From: Suillus spraguei
Taxonomy: Eukaryota; Basidiomycota; Agaricomycetes; Boletales; Suillaceae
NCBI GenBank assembly: GCA_016800925.1
Contig: JABCPU010000104.1
Location: 1 to 64,000, forward strand
Direction of reading: 5' to 3'
DNA length: 64,000 nt
The translations under genes were made by a program, and so were the position numbers. The notes under the pieces are model-generated. The model did no database searches and had not been told where the DNA came from. It worked only from the letters and a program-made list of their open reading frames with translations. This document shows, piece after piece, positions 44,470-55,357 of this stretch. Within the stretch, counting starts at the first letter, position 1; the number at the start of each line of letters is the position of its first letter.

Positions 44470-45480
44470 TTCATACCACAGACGAGTGCAAACTATACCT
44501 GAATGCCACGCATTTCAAATAGAAATTATGCTGATCTATTTTCCGTCATCAATAACGATGCAGCCGAATCTGGCCGATACTACCAACGCTCTTTTCGTCC
44601 AGTTTGTTCAAAATTCAATTCAAGCTCCACCGCGGTCCTTCTGGAGTCTGCGGCCCAGCCTAGCCCTTCTCCTTCCACCAACTACTCCTCCTATTTTTGG
44701 ATACAGGCGCTTGCATGCACCAGCCTGGTGCTCAGTCTTCTTGTTGCCTTTGGCGCTGTCCTAGGCAAACGATAGTTGAATTACTACACGATACGCCAAT
44801 ATGATGGAGGATGGTTTGAAGAGCGGTGTAAGCCAGGGCACCACAAGCTTCAAGGGCTAGGAACATGGTGGTTTGAAGGTGTGCTGCAGTCATTCCCAGA
44901 CCTTCTCAAGACTTCCTTGTTTCTGTTTGGTATGTTCCTCGGAGCACGCGGCAGTGGATCATCTCCATCCACATCATAATCATATCAACAACTGTTTGCG
45001 GCTTCACTTGCTACACTATCACTATCTTGTCTCTGATATATCCTGATTCTTCATTCTAAACATGCCTCTCCAAACCGTTCTTTAACCAAATCTCGGGCAT
45101 ACAACAAGGCATGTTTTGACTTAGAAGGCAGTCCAATACTCGAAAACGGTGCACTGGCATACAGCAAAATGCTGATCCTTATTTTTGCCGGGCACTGAGA
45201 CACTGTCGACTCACATTCTGCCGAATGACTGAGGCTGGACATGTAGACGGTCCTGACTGCTGATATGGACGAATTTCCTAGTCCATCTATTGAAGTATTG
45301 ATTTGGGATGGCACAGTCGAACTTGAACTCGACCTGCAGGAAGTTGACTGGGTTGTGGCCTGCGCAGAGCAATTCCTTGCTGCTTGATATTTTTACGGAG
45401 CAGGATATGCTCTCTGCTTGCTAGTACAAATATTATTCTACTACTTGAGAGCTTCTTGCAAGTTCAACAGACGCGCAGAC
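44470..45480 (+). pseudogene. Degraded DUF6535 membrane protein copy 2
   Basis: The plus strand carries the DUF6535 core: FWIQALACTSLVLSLLVAFG, then AVLGK followed by CGATAG, a stop where the family has Gln-Trp (GKQW). Then NYYTIRQYDGGWFEERC, KLQGLGTWWFEGVLQSF and LKTSLFLFGMFLG follow. Further downstream only traces remain, such as ELDLQEVDWVVACAEQFLA near 45316-45372 (compare LNLPEVDWLMACIEQFLT of the 11-13.8 kb gene). Multiple stops and frame changes follow. It lies immediately beside the decayed micro-exon array. Confidence 0.72.
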
Positions 45481-46130
45481 TCGAACACACAGTGAACAAC
45501 ACGTGCATCTATTGTGTTTTTGTGAGCGCTACTTTTATTCTATTTGATATTTCTTGAAACTGGTTCTGCATGCAGGCCCCATTCTAGTTTGAAATTTCCC
45601 TGTGTACGATGCGCCATGAGTCAGCACGATGAGATTTGATGGGAAACCAGTATCACTACCATTGGGGCCTATGTACAATAAAGCTTACGTGCATCCTGGT
45701 GGACAGATTCAAACTGCATACATCACATAGTGAGTTTGAAACGCTCGGTGCGAAACAAGGCTTACGCGGGCATGTGGTTGCTTTGAGAAAGTTTCGGATG
45801 CTTCATCCCGCACACACCAGATGGTGAGCTTGAAACGTTTTGTGCGAAACAAGGCTTACGCGAGAGCTAACGAGGTAGGTTCGGATTACATACATCGAAT
45901 GATGAGTTTGAAACGTTTGGTACGAAAAAAAGCTTACGTGAGGTTCTGGTGTAGGTTCAGACTGCGTACGCCAAATGGTCAATTCAAAACGTCCATTGCG
46001 AAATAAGGCTTAGGAGCGCTCCTGGTTGCTTCGAGTATGATACATTACGTGGTGAGTTTGAAACGTTCGATGCGAAACAAGGCTTACGCGGGCTCCTGTT
46101 TGCTTTGAGTCTAGTTCTGACGCTCCGGCT
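45420..46130 (-). pseudogene. Decayed micro-exon secreted-peptide gene (fourth paralogue, 5' end missing)
   Basis: On the minus strand at least five copies of the family intron (starting GTAAGCCTTGTTTCGC and ending near ATGTATGCAG) alternate with short exon remnants. In order: SELDSKQTGAR (33 nt), a damaged exon, SEPTPEPH (24 nt), SEPTSLAL, ASETFSKQPHAR, FESVHQDA. Several acceptor sites are damaged (AG lost). The downstream flank at about 45450-45510 (minus: TTCGAGTCTGCGCGTCT) matches the 3' flank of the 53-kb gene (54449-54465) and, more loosely, of the 60-kb gene. The signal-peptide exon and promoter are missing. The copy stops just before the promoter of the intact plus-strand gene, so the two are head to head. 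Confidence 0.75.
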
Positions 46131-46181
46131 CTGTCACAAATCTTGCAGAAATCTAAAACAGTATTGGATCGCATTGACTCA

Positions 46182-46297
46182 GGCCACGTATGCGTTCACA
46201 GCTAACTCCTTGGGGCGAATACCACCGAGCGGTTTTGTCTCAATTCTGCCAGTATATTCAAGACACGACTTAACATTTTCTCCTGTGGAGTATAAAA
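46182..46297 (+). promoter_or_regulatory. Conserved promoter of micro-exon gene 1
   Basis: Contains the 14-nt block GGCCACGTATGCGT (46182-46195), identical in all three genes of the family, then a GTCTCAATTCTGCC element and TATAAAA at 46291-46297, 65 nt before the ATG. Confidence 0.75.
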
Positions 46298-46355
46298 CAG
46301 ACGGCACCAACAATCAAGTTACCAACAACTTATTTACAAGTGGAATCAACCCATC

Positions 46356-46984
46356 ATGTTTATCCGCATGTCTACTTCTTTCGTCATGCTCCTCGGCCTG
46401 ACAGTCCTCATCAGCGCTGGAGTGCCAGTAAGTCTCTCCTCGCGTCAAATGTTGTCGTATCATCATACGACATCCGCAGGTCTCTGACATGCACGACAGT
46501 GTTACAAAGGTAGCCAGAGTAAGCCTGACTTCATATCAGACCTCAACTTGTTGATCTTACAATGTGCATAGGCCGACTTGAAGTCTGCAGTACTTCCGCT
46601 CGTAAGCCTTGTTTCGCGCCGAATCTCATCATATCGAACTTATCATATAATGTATGCAGTCCGAACCTAGCTCAACGCAACTAGGAGCCCACGTAAGCTT
46701 TATATCGCATCGAACCTTTCAAACTCACCATGTGATGTATGCAGGAGGGGGTGGTCACAATTTGGAGAAGGTATCCAGATGCCCCCGTAAGCCTTGTTTC
46801 GCACTGAATCTCGTCACGTTAAACTCACCAGATGTATGTAGCCCACAGTTCAGGCAACCTACCTACATCAGTAGACCAACGCCCGATTCCTTCCGCGTAA
46901 GCCTTGTTTCGCACTGAACGTTCTAAACTTACCACGTGATGTATGCAGGAAGAGTACTCGGCGAGCGAAACTGTCTTGGTTTAG
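46356..46984 (+). CDS. Micro-exon secreted small protein, gene 1
   Basis: A signal-peptide exon (46356-46427, MFIRMSTSFVMLLGLTVLIS then AGVP) is followed by tiny phase-0 exons: 46480-46518 (VSDMHDSVTKVAR), 46572-46601 (ADLKSAVLPL), 46660-46692 (SEPSSTQLGAH), 46745-46786 (EGVVTIWRRYPDAP), and one from 46842 that ends at a TAG at 46872-46874 (PTVQATYLHQ). Predicted product: about 82 residues. A further intron copy (46897-46948) and a terminal exon (46949-46984, EEYSASETVLV and stop) lie downstream and may be used if the 46842 exon is spliced differently. All introns are 52-58 nt, GT-AG, begin GTAAGC/T, and have a CTCAC or CTTAC branch-type element 15-20 nt before the acceptor. Exon lengths are all multiples of three. 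There is no family name; secreted effector- or peptide-precursor-like. Confidence 0.72.
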
Positions 46985-48534
46985 CTATCTTGACGCGGCC
47001 GTTTAGTGCGCCAGTGATAGCGTTCCTATGTTCTGCATTGGACTTCAAGATCAAGTTGCACGGGTTCATACTCATTCATTCGTTATTTTGTTTGCACATG
47101 GACACCTAGCTACATCAGCCAATGTCCATTTTCTTTTCCTCGAAACGCATCAACGTTTAATGGGCGAGCATCCTTCAACCGGTAGCAAACCTCACTGCTA
47201 GTTACCTGCAGGTCCTGTTTCAGAATCGCTTGCAGTTCCGTGTCGAATGTGAAGCGCTCTTGTACCGGAAATCAAATACTCAGATAAACCAGGTGAGGAT
47301 GTTTCAATCAGGCTGTTCTATCTCTTCGGGATAAGTTCTTCGCAGGCCCTCTTGGTCTGAAAACAAAGAAGAAAGGGCAAATCGGTCTAATGACTATTCT
47401 AGCTCGCAGCTTGTTGAGCTAAGTGCCATAACTGACTGGTGAGACTTGGGTCAAGTAAATGGAGGGCCTGCACTACGAAGTCTGCGTCTTGAAGGCTGGA
47501 AGCTTGGAAGCTTGGGTCGGACTAATATATCTTCTCCCGCCAACTTGATCTACAAAGGATGAAACACTTCCCTACCAGTGCCTAGTATGTGCATGATATG
47601 CGTGGGATGGACGCTGTGCATTGTCCTTGTGAGGCACCTGGGTCCAAGCTGTGAGTTCTGTATTTCTTACGTTTGCGACGATGTGTATTGATATTATAGC
47701 TCGAGTCTTGTGATCGGTTTGCGATGGTCATTATCATGATACGACCACAGTAAAACAGATAGACTGACGAGTAAGCTGCTGTCGAGCCGCATCGGAAGCA
47801 GTGGATTGATATGATGCTGGGAACGATTTTAACTCAATCTTCGAAATTCGGACACACGATCCGAGTTTAGATTCTGTGCTGTCATCCATGGCGAGTCGTG
47901 GAAGTACTGGGGATGAAGCGGGACCCACAATGGATCGCATGGGGTTAATATATTGCTACCAGTTTGGTGCCAGCAGTAATTGAACTCGGGATATGGTTGG
48001 CTGAAGGGGATGACAGTGACCATTGGAGACTACTGATCCAGAATGTGCGGTGAAACTAGTGATTTTCGTGCTGGCACGTCAGTGGATTTTGCTGTTCGAC
48101 TTGTTCTTAACAGGGGAAGCAACATTCTCACGGGTCGAAAAGGGGTTAATCGGGTAGATTTTATACCGCTAGAATTACTTGAGCGCGTCATGTACTGATT
48201 TAATGACCGATTTCATCCGAATTATACAGAATGAGATATGAGAGATCAATCAAAGGAAACTGTCAGAACTGGGGACGCAGTGCCCTACAAGTAGCACGAG
48301 CTGTCCAAGTCCGTCTTTATATGTAGCTTGCGCTCTTACTGCCAAATGAGAATGTTTACACGGCACAGCTAACTAAACCGAAATAGAAGATTCCGGGTGT
48401 TGTCGGTTGGGTTGCACGTTCGTTGCTATTACGCCGTGTGGAAACTGGATGGGATCGATGGAGCATGATGACGATTTGGGATGTTTACGAAGAAATAGGC
48501 TACTGCGGCTAACGAGCTCTGATCACGAACAACC
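46985..48534. other. Gene-free interval
   Basis: About 1.5 kb without a recognisable gene. Short minus-strand frames near 47.7-48.0 kb and 48.4-48.6 kb show no domain. It includes the upstream region of the trehalose gene. Confidence 0.4.
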
Positions 48535-51500
48535 ATGAGCTCACTACGGAACCATCGTGTTATAATCGCTTCACTGTTCTTGCCGACGACTGCAGTTCCA
48601 GGCGAAAGCAGTCCCCCTACACCGGACATCTACGCTCGCGCGATAGGCGCAACAGCAGCTACACAGGACTTGGGCGGTCGTCCTCCAGCATTCAAACATG
48701 CCTCATCACGATCTATAGGCAGCAGTCCAGCTCCTCTCAAGAGCATAGTCGATGATTTAAAAGTGAGCTCTTTATCTTATTTCCATGTATCATGAATTAA
48801 CCCCTACAAGTCTCGTGCAATCACCCCAATCAGCACTCCTCCCTCTGAATTAAACCCATTTTCAAAATTCGCTTCACTAGCTCCATCCCCTGCAGGTTCA
48901 ATCTCAATATCACCTCCATCCATCCAAACCATAGACGCATCACTCGCAAAGTTTCAACCAGATCCACTCCATCCTGTCCGTCTACAACGCAGGTCTTCTT
49001 CAAAACCGCCTAGGCATCCCGTCCGAACCCACTCCTATTCAAGCACACCCTCCGAACCCTACTACTTTGCACCAAACACCCACTGCAACGGCGGTCTCAA
49101 GAACGCAGTCGAAAGCGTCAAAGACCGCATGACTACCAAACTCTGGGTCGGAACTCTCGGTAACAGCACGGATGGATATAGCACAGAACTCAAAGCCAGC
49201 ATCGATCGAAGGATGAAGGAAATGCATTCTAGTTTACCGGTTTGGATCTCTGATGCGGAGTTTGAGAGCTGTTATGATGAGTTTTGTCATCAGGTGCTTC
49301 TCTTCCCTGTCCCTATTACTTCCTCATTGATGTTTCATATATAGGTCCTTTGGCCGTGTCTTCATTATGCAGTCCCTGACGCGCCAAAAACTAAACTATT
49401 CTTCGAGAGCGCAGCATTTAAGCAGTATGCCGCTGTTAATAAGCGGTTTGCAGAAGCTATCGAGAGCGTGTGGACGGAGGGCGATGTCGGTGCGTTTTTT
49501 GTTGCGGGAAACTTTGGTTCTGTCTGAGGCATGGACTAAGTCTGGATCAACGACTACCACCTGATGCTCCTGCCCCTCCTCCTCCGCCAAAGTACCCGCG
49601 TACCTGCTCTCGCTTGCGCTCCGATCGGGTACTTCATGCACGTTGCTTTTCCGAGTAGTGAGATATTTAGGTGGGTCGTGTTTACACTGCGTTGGTGTAT
49701 TTTAGATACGACTTAGACACTAACCACTTATATTACACACCCTTCCTCCATCATGCCACCTTCTAAACCAATACTAATTCCGCCTCACAGATGCCTAAGC
49801 GTTCGCGAGCACCTCCTCCGCGGCATGCTCGGTGCGGATCTTGTAGGATTTCAGACCGCGAGTTATGCGAGGCATTTTAGGTGTGTTTTGGTTTGGTTTC
49901 AGCTGGGATTGGTGAGGATTTGGGGTGGATTGTGCTGGAAGACGTGGTTGGTCGGATTTCCTGGTTTCATCACTCCCGGTCTCTTCTGTGCAATCCTGGC
50001 GTTCATTGGCTCGCATTCCCATCACACTTATCTCGCATTCATTCCCAACCCCAGCTAACGCACGCACTCATGCAGACAAACCGTTTCTCGTATTCTTGCA
50101 GTCGAAGCGTTGCCCAAGGGGATTCAGGTGAGTTTTTTTTGCCTCGTTTTGACATTCTTTTTTGTGCAAGGCGTGGGGCGATGATCGTGCTTGCTTCCAC
50201 CCCTTCTCTCCTCTGTTACACCCCCTGCAAAACCTAACACTCACTCAGGTCGAATACGGCGTCCCAGGCGGCGCTCGTGAAGGCCACGGTCGCTTCGTAG
50301 ATGTCGGCGTCTTCCCCATGGGCATAGACGTAGGAGCCCTACGTGAACGGCGCCGCGAGCCCGACGTCTCTTATTGGGTTCAACTCCTCAAGCAACGCTA
50401 TGCGGGCATGATGATAGTTGTAGGGAGGGATAAGTTAGATGAGATCCAAGGCGTGAAGCACAAACTCGAGGCGTTTGAGTTGTTCTTGAAGAAGTGGCCT
50501 GAGTATCAAGGGAAGGTGTGTTTTTTTGTCTCATCCACTTCCACTCCTTATCCTTCCCTTCCCTCCTTCCGATCATAATCGCAACCCACACTAATAACCA
50601 ATAGGTCATCCTCCTCCAAGTAGCCCTCCAAACAACCGAATCTAACGAGTTAGCAGCGGGCGGCGTCTCAGATGTTGTAGCACGTATCAACAGCGCGTTC
50701 AGCACGCTCACATATCAACCGGTTGTGTTCCTCCATACGCAAGAGGTTACGTTTAGTCAGTACTTAGCGCTTTTGACTGTTGCGGATGCGTTTTTAGTGA
50801 CGAGTTTGAGGGAGGGGATGGCGTTGAGGTGAGCTTTCGGTTCTTCGCAGGGTGTATTTTCGTCATGTCTGCGTCTTGTTTTGGTCGTCGTGGAATGCTG
50901 ATGGTTGTGACAGGACGCATGAGTTTGTTGAATGTCAGGATGGGAGACATAGGCCTTTGATTTTGAGTGAAGTTCGTCCCTCCATTCCCATCGCACACAC
51001 CTCAACTCACTGGTTTCAAAGTTCACGGGATCGTATAGTTATAGTGGATTCAGGTCGTGCATCGCTGTGAACCCGTATGATGCGCATGGGACTGCCAAGG
51101 CTATTCGTCAGGTGTGTTTGTGTTTATTGATTGGGAGTAGTGACTGATGTTGGTGTAGGCTTTGACTATGAGTGACGAGGAGGCATTGTCGAGGTGGGAG
51201 GTGAGAAGACTTCTGTTTGATTGATTGGCGGATGTACGCTGACGTGCTCGTCTCCTCTTAAAATACTCATTGATTATTAAACACGCGCCCATTTTCAACA
51301 CGTGTTAATCACATCTACTCCTTACGCCAATCATTAAATACGTGTCCATTAACCTCTTACGCACGCCTACCTCCTAAACACCCCACCATTCTCATACATA
51401 CGCCATGCTACCTGAAACAGGACCTACACAACCATGTGGTAACACAAACAGCTCAAACCTTCGTGACCTCCTTCCTCACGCGCTGCCTTCGCGCCAACAC

Positions 51501-52535
51501 CGAACACACCACCCAAACAGACCTCAACGCTGTTCCCGCGCTGAACACCACACTCCTTCTCCCACGCTACAAACACTCTTCTCGCCGTATCCTCCTGCTA
51601 GATTTCGAAGGCACGCTGTGGCGCTCTGATATGTCGCGGGCAGGACTCCTCGCGCCGTTCGTGCCCCCCGAAGGCGCGATAGAGCTCCTGAACAAGTTCT
51701 CTGCAAATAAGCGGAACGAGGTGTGGTTGCTCAGCGGGTTGCCTATCAAGAGCCTCGAGCAAGTCGCTGAAAAAGCGCCTGGTGTGGGTATAGTAGCAGA
51801 GAATGGGTGCTTTGCAAAGATCCCGGTGCAGAATGGGAAAGGAGGGATGTGGATAAGTATGGTTGCGAATTTGAATTTAACGTGGAAGGGTCTTTGTGTT
51901 GAGATTTTGAATTATGTGCGTGTTTTTTTTGGTGTTCTGGGGAGGGTGGTGCTGATCGATGTGATATTTTATTTTATTGTGGACGTAGTTTACGGAACGA
52001 ACGCCCGGTTCATTTGTAGAAGAGCGGGAGGCGTCTGTTGTGTGGCGTTTCTGGACTGGTCCAACGGATGATTGTTCGGATCGTCAGTGGGCTAGGCGTC
52101 AGGCTGCTGAAGCGCAGAATCATATATTTGATAGGTGCGTTTCCCCACCGCCACGTCATCCTGGTTCTCATATACTCCTACTCCAGCCTCGGCGAACGTT
52201 ACGGCCTCCGCATAATCCCAGGCTCTAACTCCTTCCTAGTTCTCCCAAATAACATCTCCCGCTCCACAGCAGTAGGTGCAATCCTACACCCAGGCGGACC
52301 AGCCCACTCCCCGCGTTCCTCCTCGATGCCCGACCTGGACGTACCCGTGAACGGAGGAGGAGGGGAGGCAGGGTTCGTGTTCGCTGTAGGCGGCGACGAG
52401 AAGCTGCTGAGGCGGTTAAATGAGTTGGATAATGCGGAGACGGTGTCAACGAGTGGGAAGGGGACGGATGCGAGATGGAAATTGGGTGCTGAGGATGTGG
52501 GAGATGTGATGTGGTTGTTTGCAAATTGTCCGTAA
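48535..52535 (+). CDS. Trehalose-6-phosphate synthase/phosphatase complex protein (TSL1/TPS3-like regulatory type)
   Basis: Fourteen exons (48535-48762, 48811-49293, 49345-49489, 49541-49670, 49791-49880, 50076-50127, 50249-50515, 50605-50828, 50914-50971, 51022-51111, 51159-51200, 51421-51915, 51989-52134, 52187-52535) total exactly 2799 nt, 932 residues, with no lesion. The N-terminus MSSLRNHRVIIASLFLPTTA is typical. It is followed by a Ser/Pro-rich linker, then a GT20 glycosyltransferase domain: VWINDYHLMLLPLLLR, HVAFPSSEIFR, LLRGMLGADLVGFQTASYAR, VGVFPMGID, VGRDKLDEIQGVKHKLEAFE, VTSLREGMALRTHEFVECQ. The C-terminal HAD phosphatase-like domain begins ILLLDFEGTLWRSD. A catalytic phosphatase needs DxDGT; here the second Asp is Glu, as in non-catalytic regulatory subunits. 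Expected role: cytosolic subunit of the trehalose synthase complex in stress tolerance. Confidence 0.92.
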
Positions 52536-53080
52536 GCCAGGGGTGATGATGTATCTTAGAAAGGATTGGTTTTGGTTCTGGTTTTGAATACGTATGATGT
52601 ATTGTTGTGCTACTAGAGATTGGTCATGATCATGTGCATTGGTATTGTATCAGTAATTGTAGATTTCCGAAGGTGTTGCTTGACATACCTGCAAGCCACT
52701 CAAGATGAACACAATGCCTCGGACTCTGACTTCAGTGCTGCGACCCGGCCCGTCAAAACCGGAATGAACATTCACAAGTGACGTGTTGCACATCATACTA
52801 CACATATGCAATGTAACGTGTCCACTGGCGCAGTGATACACGTGCCCTGCTATCTCAGAGTATGTGAACAGTAGTACTTGTCGACAAGTTCTGTTACCCA
52901 ATCTGCCGGAGAGTGCTCCATGTAGCCCGAGGAACACGAACGTTTATCACAAGTTCCGAATTCTCCAATTCATTTCGGAGTTAGGAGTTGATCAGAGTGC
53001 ACGAACCACAGTCAGTATTTGAGATTGACTCTGTCGGCAGCCTCACAAAAATTTGAGGGGCATTCAATCGGGTAGACCCA
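52536..53080. other. Intergenic region
   Basis: 3' flank of the trehalose gene and upstream region of micro-exon gene 2; no supported gene. Confidence 0.4.
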
Positions 53081-53192
53081 GGCCACGTATGCGTCGACAG
53101 CTGACTCCTTTGAACGAATACAATCGAGGAGCTTCGTGTCAATTCTCCCAGCGTTTCACATGTCCAAAGGCGCTCTCTTGTGGGGTATAAAA
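53081..53192 (+). promoter_or_regulatory. Conserved promoter of micro-exon gene 2
   Basis: GGCCACGTATGCGT at 53081-53094, a TGTCAATTCTCCC element near 53128-53140 and TATAAAA at 53186-53192, 72 nt before the ATG. The same architecture is found at the other two loci. Confidence 0.75.
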
Positions 53193-53257
53193 GAGACAGC
53201 ACTAACAATCGAGTTGCCAACAACCTCTACAAGTGAAATTAACATTAACTCATCAGC

Positions 53258-54262
53258 ATGTTTATCCGCCCCTCCACTGTTTTCGTTGTTCTCCTCGGCC
53301 TGACGGCTCTTGTCAACGCTGGAGTGCTGCCAGTAAGCGTCGCGTCGCGTCGAGCGACAGCGACCCGCAGAGTAAGCCTAGTTTTGCATCAGATCTCACC
53401 TTGTTGATCCTACAATGTACACAGGCAGATTATGTAGCACTTGCGCGCGTAAGCCTTGCTTTCAACCGAACCTGTTAAACTCACTATACAATGTGTGCAG
53501 GAAGAGTTAGAACCAGACCCAGGCAAGTCTAGTAGTGTAAGATTTGTTTCACGTCGATTCTCATCGTGTCAAACTCACAATACAATGTACGCAGAAAGAG
53601 GTTCTAGAACCAGACCCAGGCAAGCCTAGTAGCGTAAGCTTTGTTTCACACCGATTCTCGTGATATCAAACTCACCATACAATGTACACAGAGAGAGTAT
53701 TTAGAACCGGACCCAGGAAAGCCTAGTAGTGTAAGTTTTGCTTCATCCGATTCTCAGACTCACCATACAATGTACGCAGAAAGAGTCTCTGGAACCAGAC
53801 CCAGGCAAGCCCAGTGGTCGTGTAAGCCTTGTTTCACATCGAATCTCGTATCAAACTCACCATGTACACAGAGAGAGTATCTAGAACCAGACCCAGGAAA
53901 GCCTAGTAGTGTAAGTTTTGCTTCATCCGATTCTCAAACTCACCATACAATGTACGCAGAAAGAGTCTCTGGAACCAGACCCAGGCAAGCCCAGTGGTCG
54001 TGTAAGCCTTGTTTCACACCGAATCTCGTATCAAACTCACCATATGATGTACACAGAGAGAGTATCTAGAACCAGACCCAGGAAAGGCTGGTAGTGTAAG
54101 CTTTGCTTCATGCTAATTCTCATCATATCAAACTCACCATACAATGTGCACAGAAACAATCTCTGGAACCAGACCCAGGCAAGCCCAGTGGTCGTGTAAG
54201 CCTTGTTTCACACCGAATCTCATCATGTCAAACTCACCATGTAATGTACGCAGGGACTCTGA
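53258..54262 (+). CDS. Micro-exon secreted repeat protein, gene 2
   Basis: Exon 1 (53258-53371) encodes a signal peptide (MFIRPSTVFVVLLGLTALVN, then AG) plus VLPVSVASRRATATRR; the place of intron 1 in the paralogues is coding here. Further phase-0 exons: 53425-53448 (ADYVALAR), 53501-53536 (EELEPDPGKSSS), 53595-53633 (KEVLEPDPGKPSS), 53692-53730 (REYLEPDPGKPSS), 53780-53821 (KESLEPDPGKPSGR), 53872-53910, 53960-54001, 54057-54095 (REYLEPDPGKAGS), 54154-54195 (KQSLEPDPGKPSGR). The last, from 54254, gives GL and a TGA at 54260-54262. Predicted product: 154 residues with eight LEPDPGK repeats. Exons from 53692 on are duplicated as pairs of about 180-197 bp, so each SGR end meets the next RE to make an RR site, a plausible Kex2 cutting site. 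Another intron-like copy and exon trace lie at 54281-54400. Introns are 49-58 nt and GT-AG. Confidence 0.75.
53692..54253 (+). repeat. Higher-order tandem repeat of exon-intron pairs in gene 2
   Basis: Three consecutive units (53692-53871, 53872-54056, 54057-54253), each containing one REYLEPDPGK exon, an intron, one K(E/Q)SLEPDPGK exon and a second intron. The two intron types in a unit differ (one begins GTAAGTTTTGCTTCAT or GTAAGCTTTGCTTCAT, the other GTAAGCCTTGTTTCAC). The duplication unit was therefore the pair, not the single exon. Confidence 0.85.
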
Positions 54263-54419
54263 ACCAAATCCCTATGATTAGTAAACCTTGTTTCGCATCA
54301 AATATCATCATGTTGACTCACGGCATATGGTACACAGGGCAACTATTACACGGAATCAGACCTTTATGCAGAACGAAGTACAATGAATCTCGAGTAGAAT
54401 AGTGTTTACGGGGATATAA

Positions 54420-55357
54420 GTCAAATTGAAATAGCAGGTGCATTGCCGACTGTGTTCGAGTCTGCGCGTCTATCGAATTCGTGTGAAGCTCTTAAGTCCA
54501 ACAGTGACAAGTACGGTACTTGATGCATGAAAGAATGCTCAAATGCAGGCATGATCACAGATATGATTGAACTCACCTTCATCAGTGGACTGATGAGTCC
54601 GTGATATTGTAGCCATGGGAAATGTAGGATGATATCATTTCGCTCCTACTGAATATGTCTATGTATACTGCGGGAAATATGGGTTGTTAGTACATAGCCA
54701 TGGATGTCTGAAAATCCATTTTACCATGAGGAGTTCGCGACAAAATCACGACATCGCACCGTCGCAGCAATCAAGGTATAATATGATTAAGTCAAATTTG
54801 TTGACTCATATCATATTCCTTTATTTATATTTTGAACTACAAAGTTATACAAGAAATATAAATACTGCTGTGTGAAATATTGCCAAGGGAATGTATGTAG
54901 ATATATTTATTATGTATTGGTACATCAAAGGATTGTGAAGTCCGTGACTTGCTGGATGTGTGTGTTGAGCAAAAAAAATAGGGTCACTCAGCGCTCACCT
55001 GTTCAGGGATTGCAGCTACGAGCTGTTAAATTTGATGTCCGACATCGGCAGCCACGGCAGGTGACACTAAATCGTGATTTTTGCAGGTCTCACGCTGAAA
55101 ACACGATCGGTTCGTTTCACTTGGAATATGCTAGTATAATACGCGGAATATACCTAGTGAAGTAGCTAAGCAATTACTTTAAATTTGAGTGCTGTAGATA
55201 AAAATCACGAAATAGTGGACCGTAACGGATAGGTGTCCCATAGTATAGTTGGTTATCTGCTTATATAACATCTGTTAACCCTTGACGCTTACATCATCAC
55301 GACTACTCTGAGCTCCCCAAATAATTAAATAGTTAAATAAGTTACCAAATTTTCCTG
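54420..55357. other. 3' flank of gene 2 and gene-free AT-rich interval
   Basis: The stretch at 54440-54500 (TTCGAGTCTGCGCGTCT) is shared with the decayed minus-strand paralogue and marks the family's 3' flank. No other gene is supported. Confidence 0.45.

Noticed and set aside
53641..54069. An open frame of 142 residues running through the micro-exon array
   Set aside because: It reads through introns and uses a shifted frame in alternate exons; the spliced exon reading gives a signal peptide and regular LEPDPGK repeats instead.
53425..54253. The array of ~50-nt near-identical repeats with ~40-nt spacers looks like a CRISPR array
   Set aside because: The host is a eukaryote. The repeats have GT-AG ends and branch-type elements, and the spacers are in-frame phase-0 exons after a signal-peptide exon. 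It is an intron-exon array.
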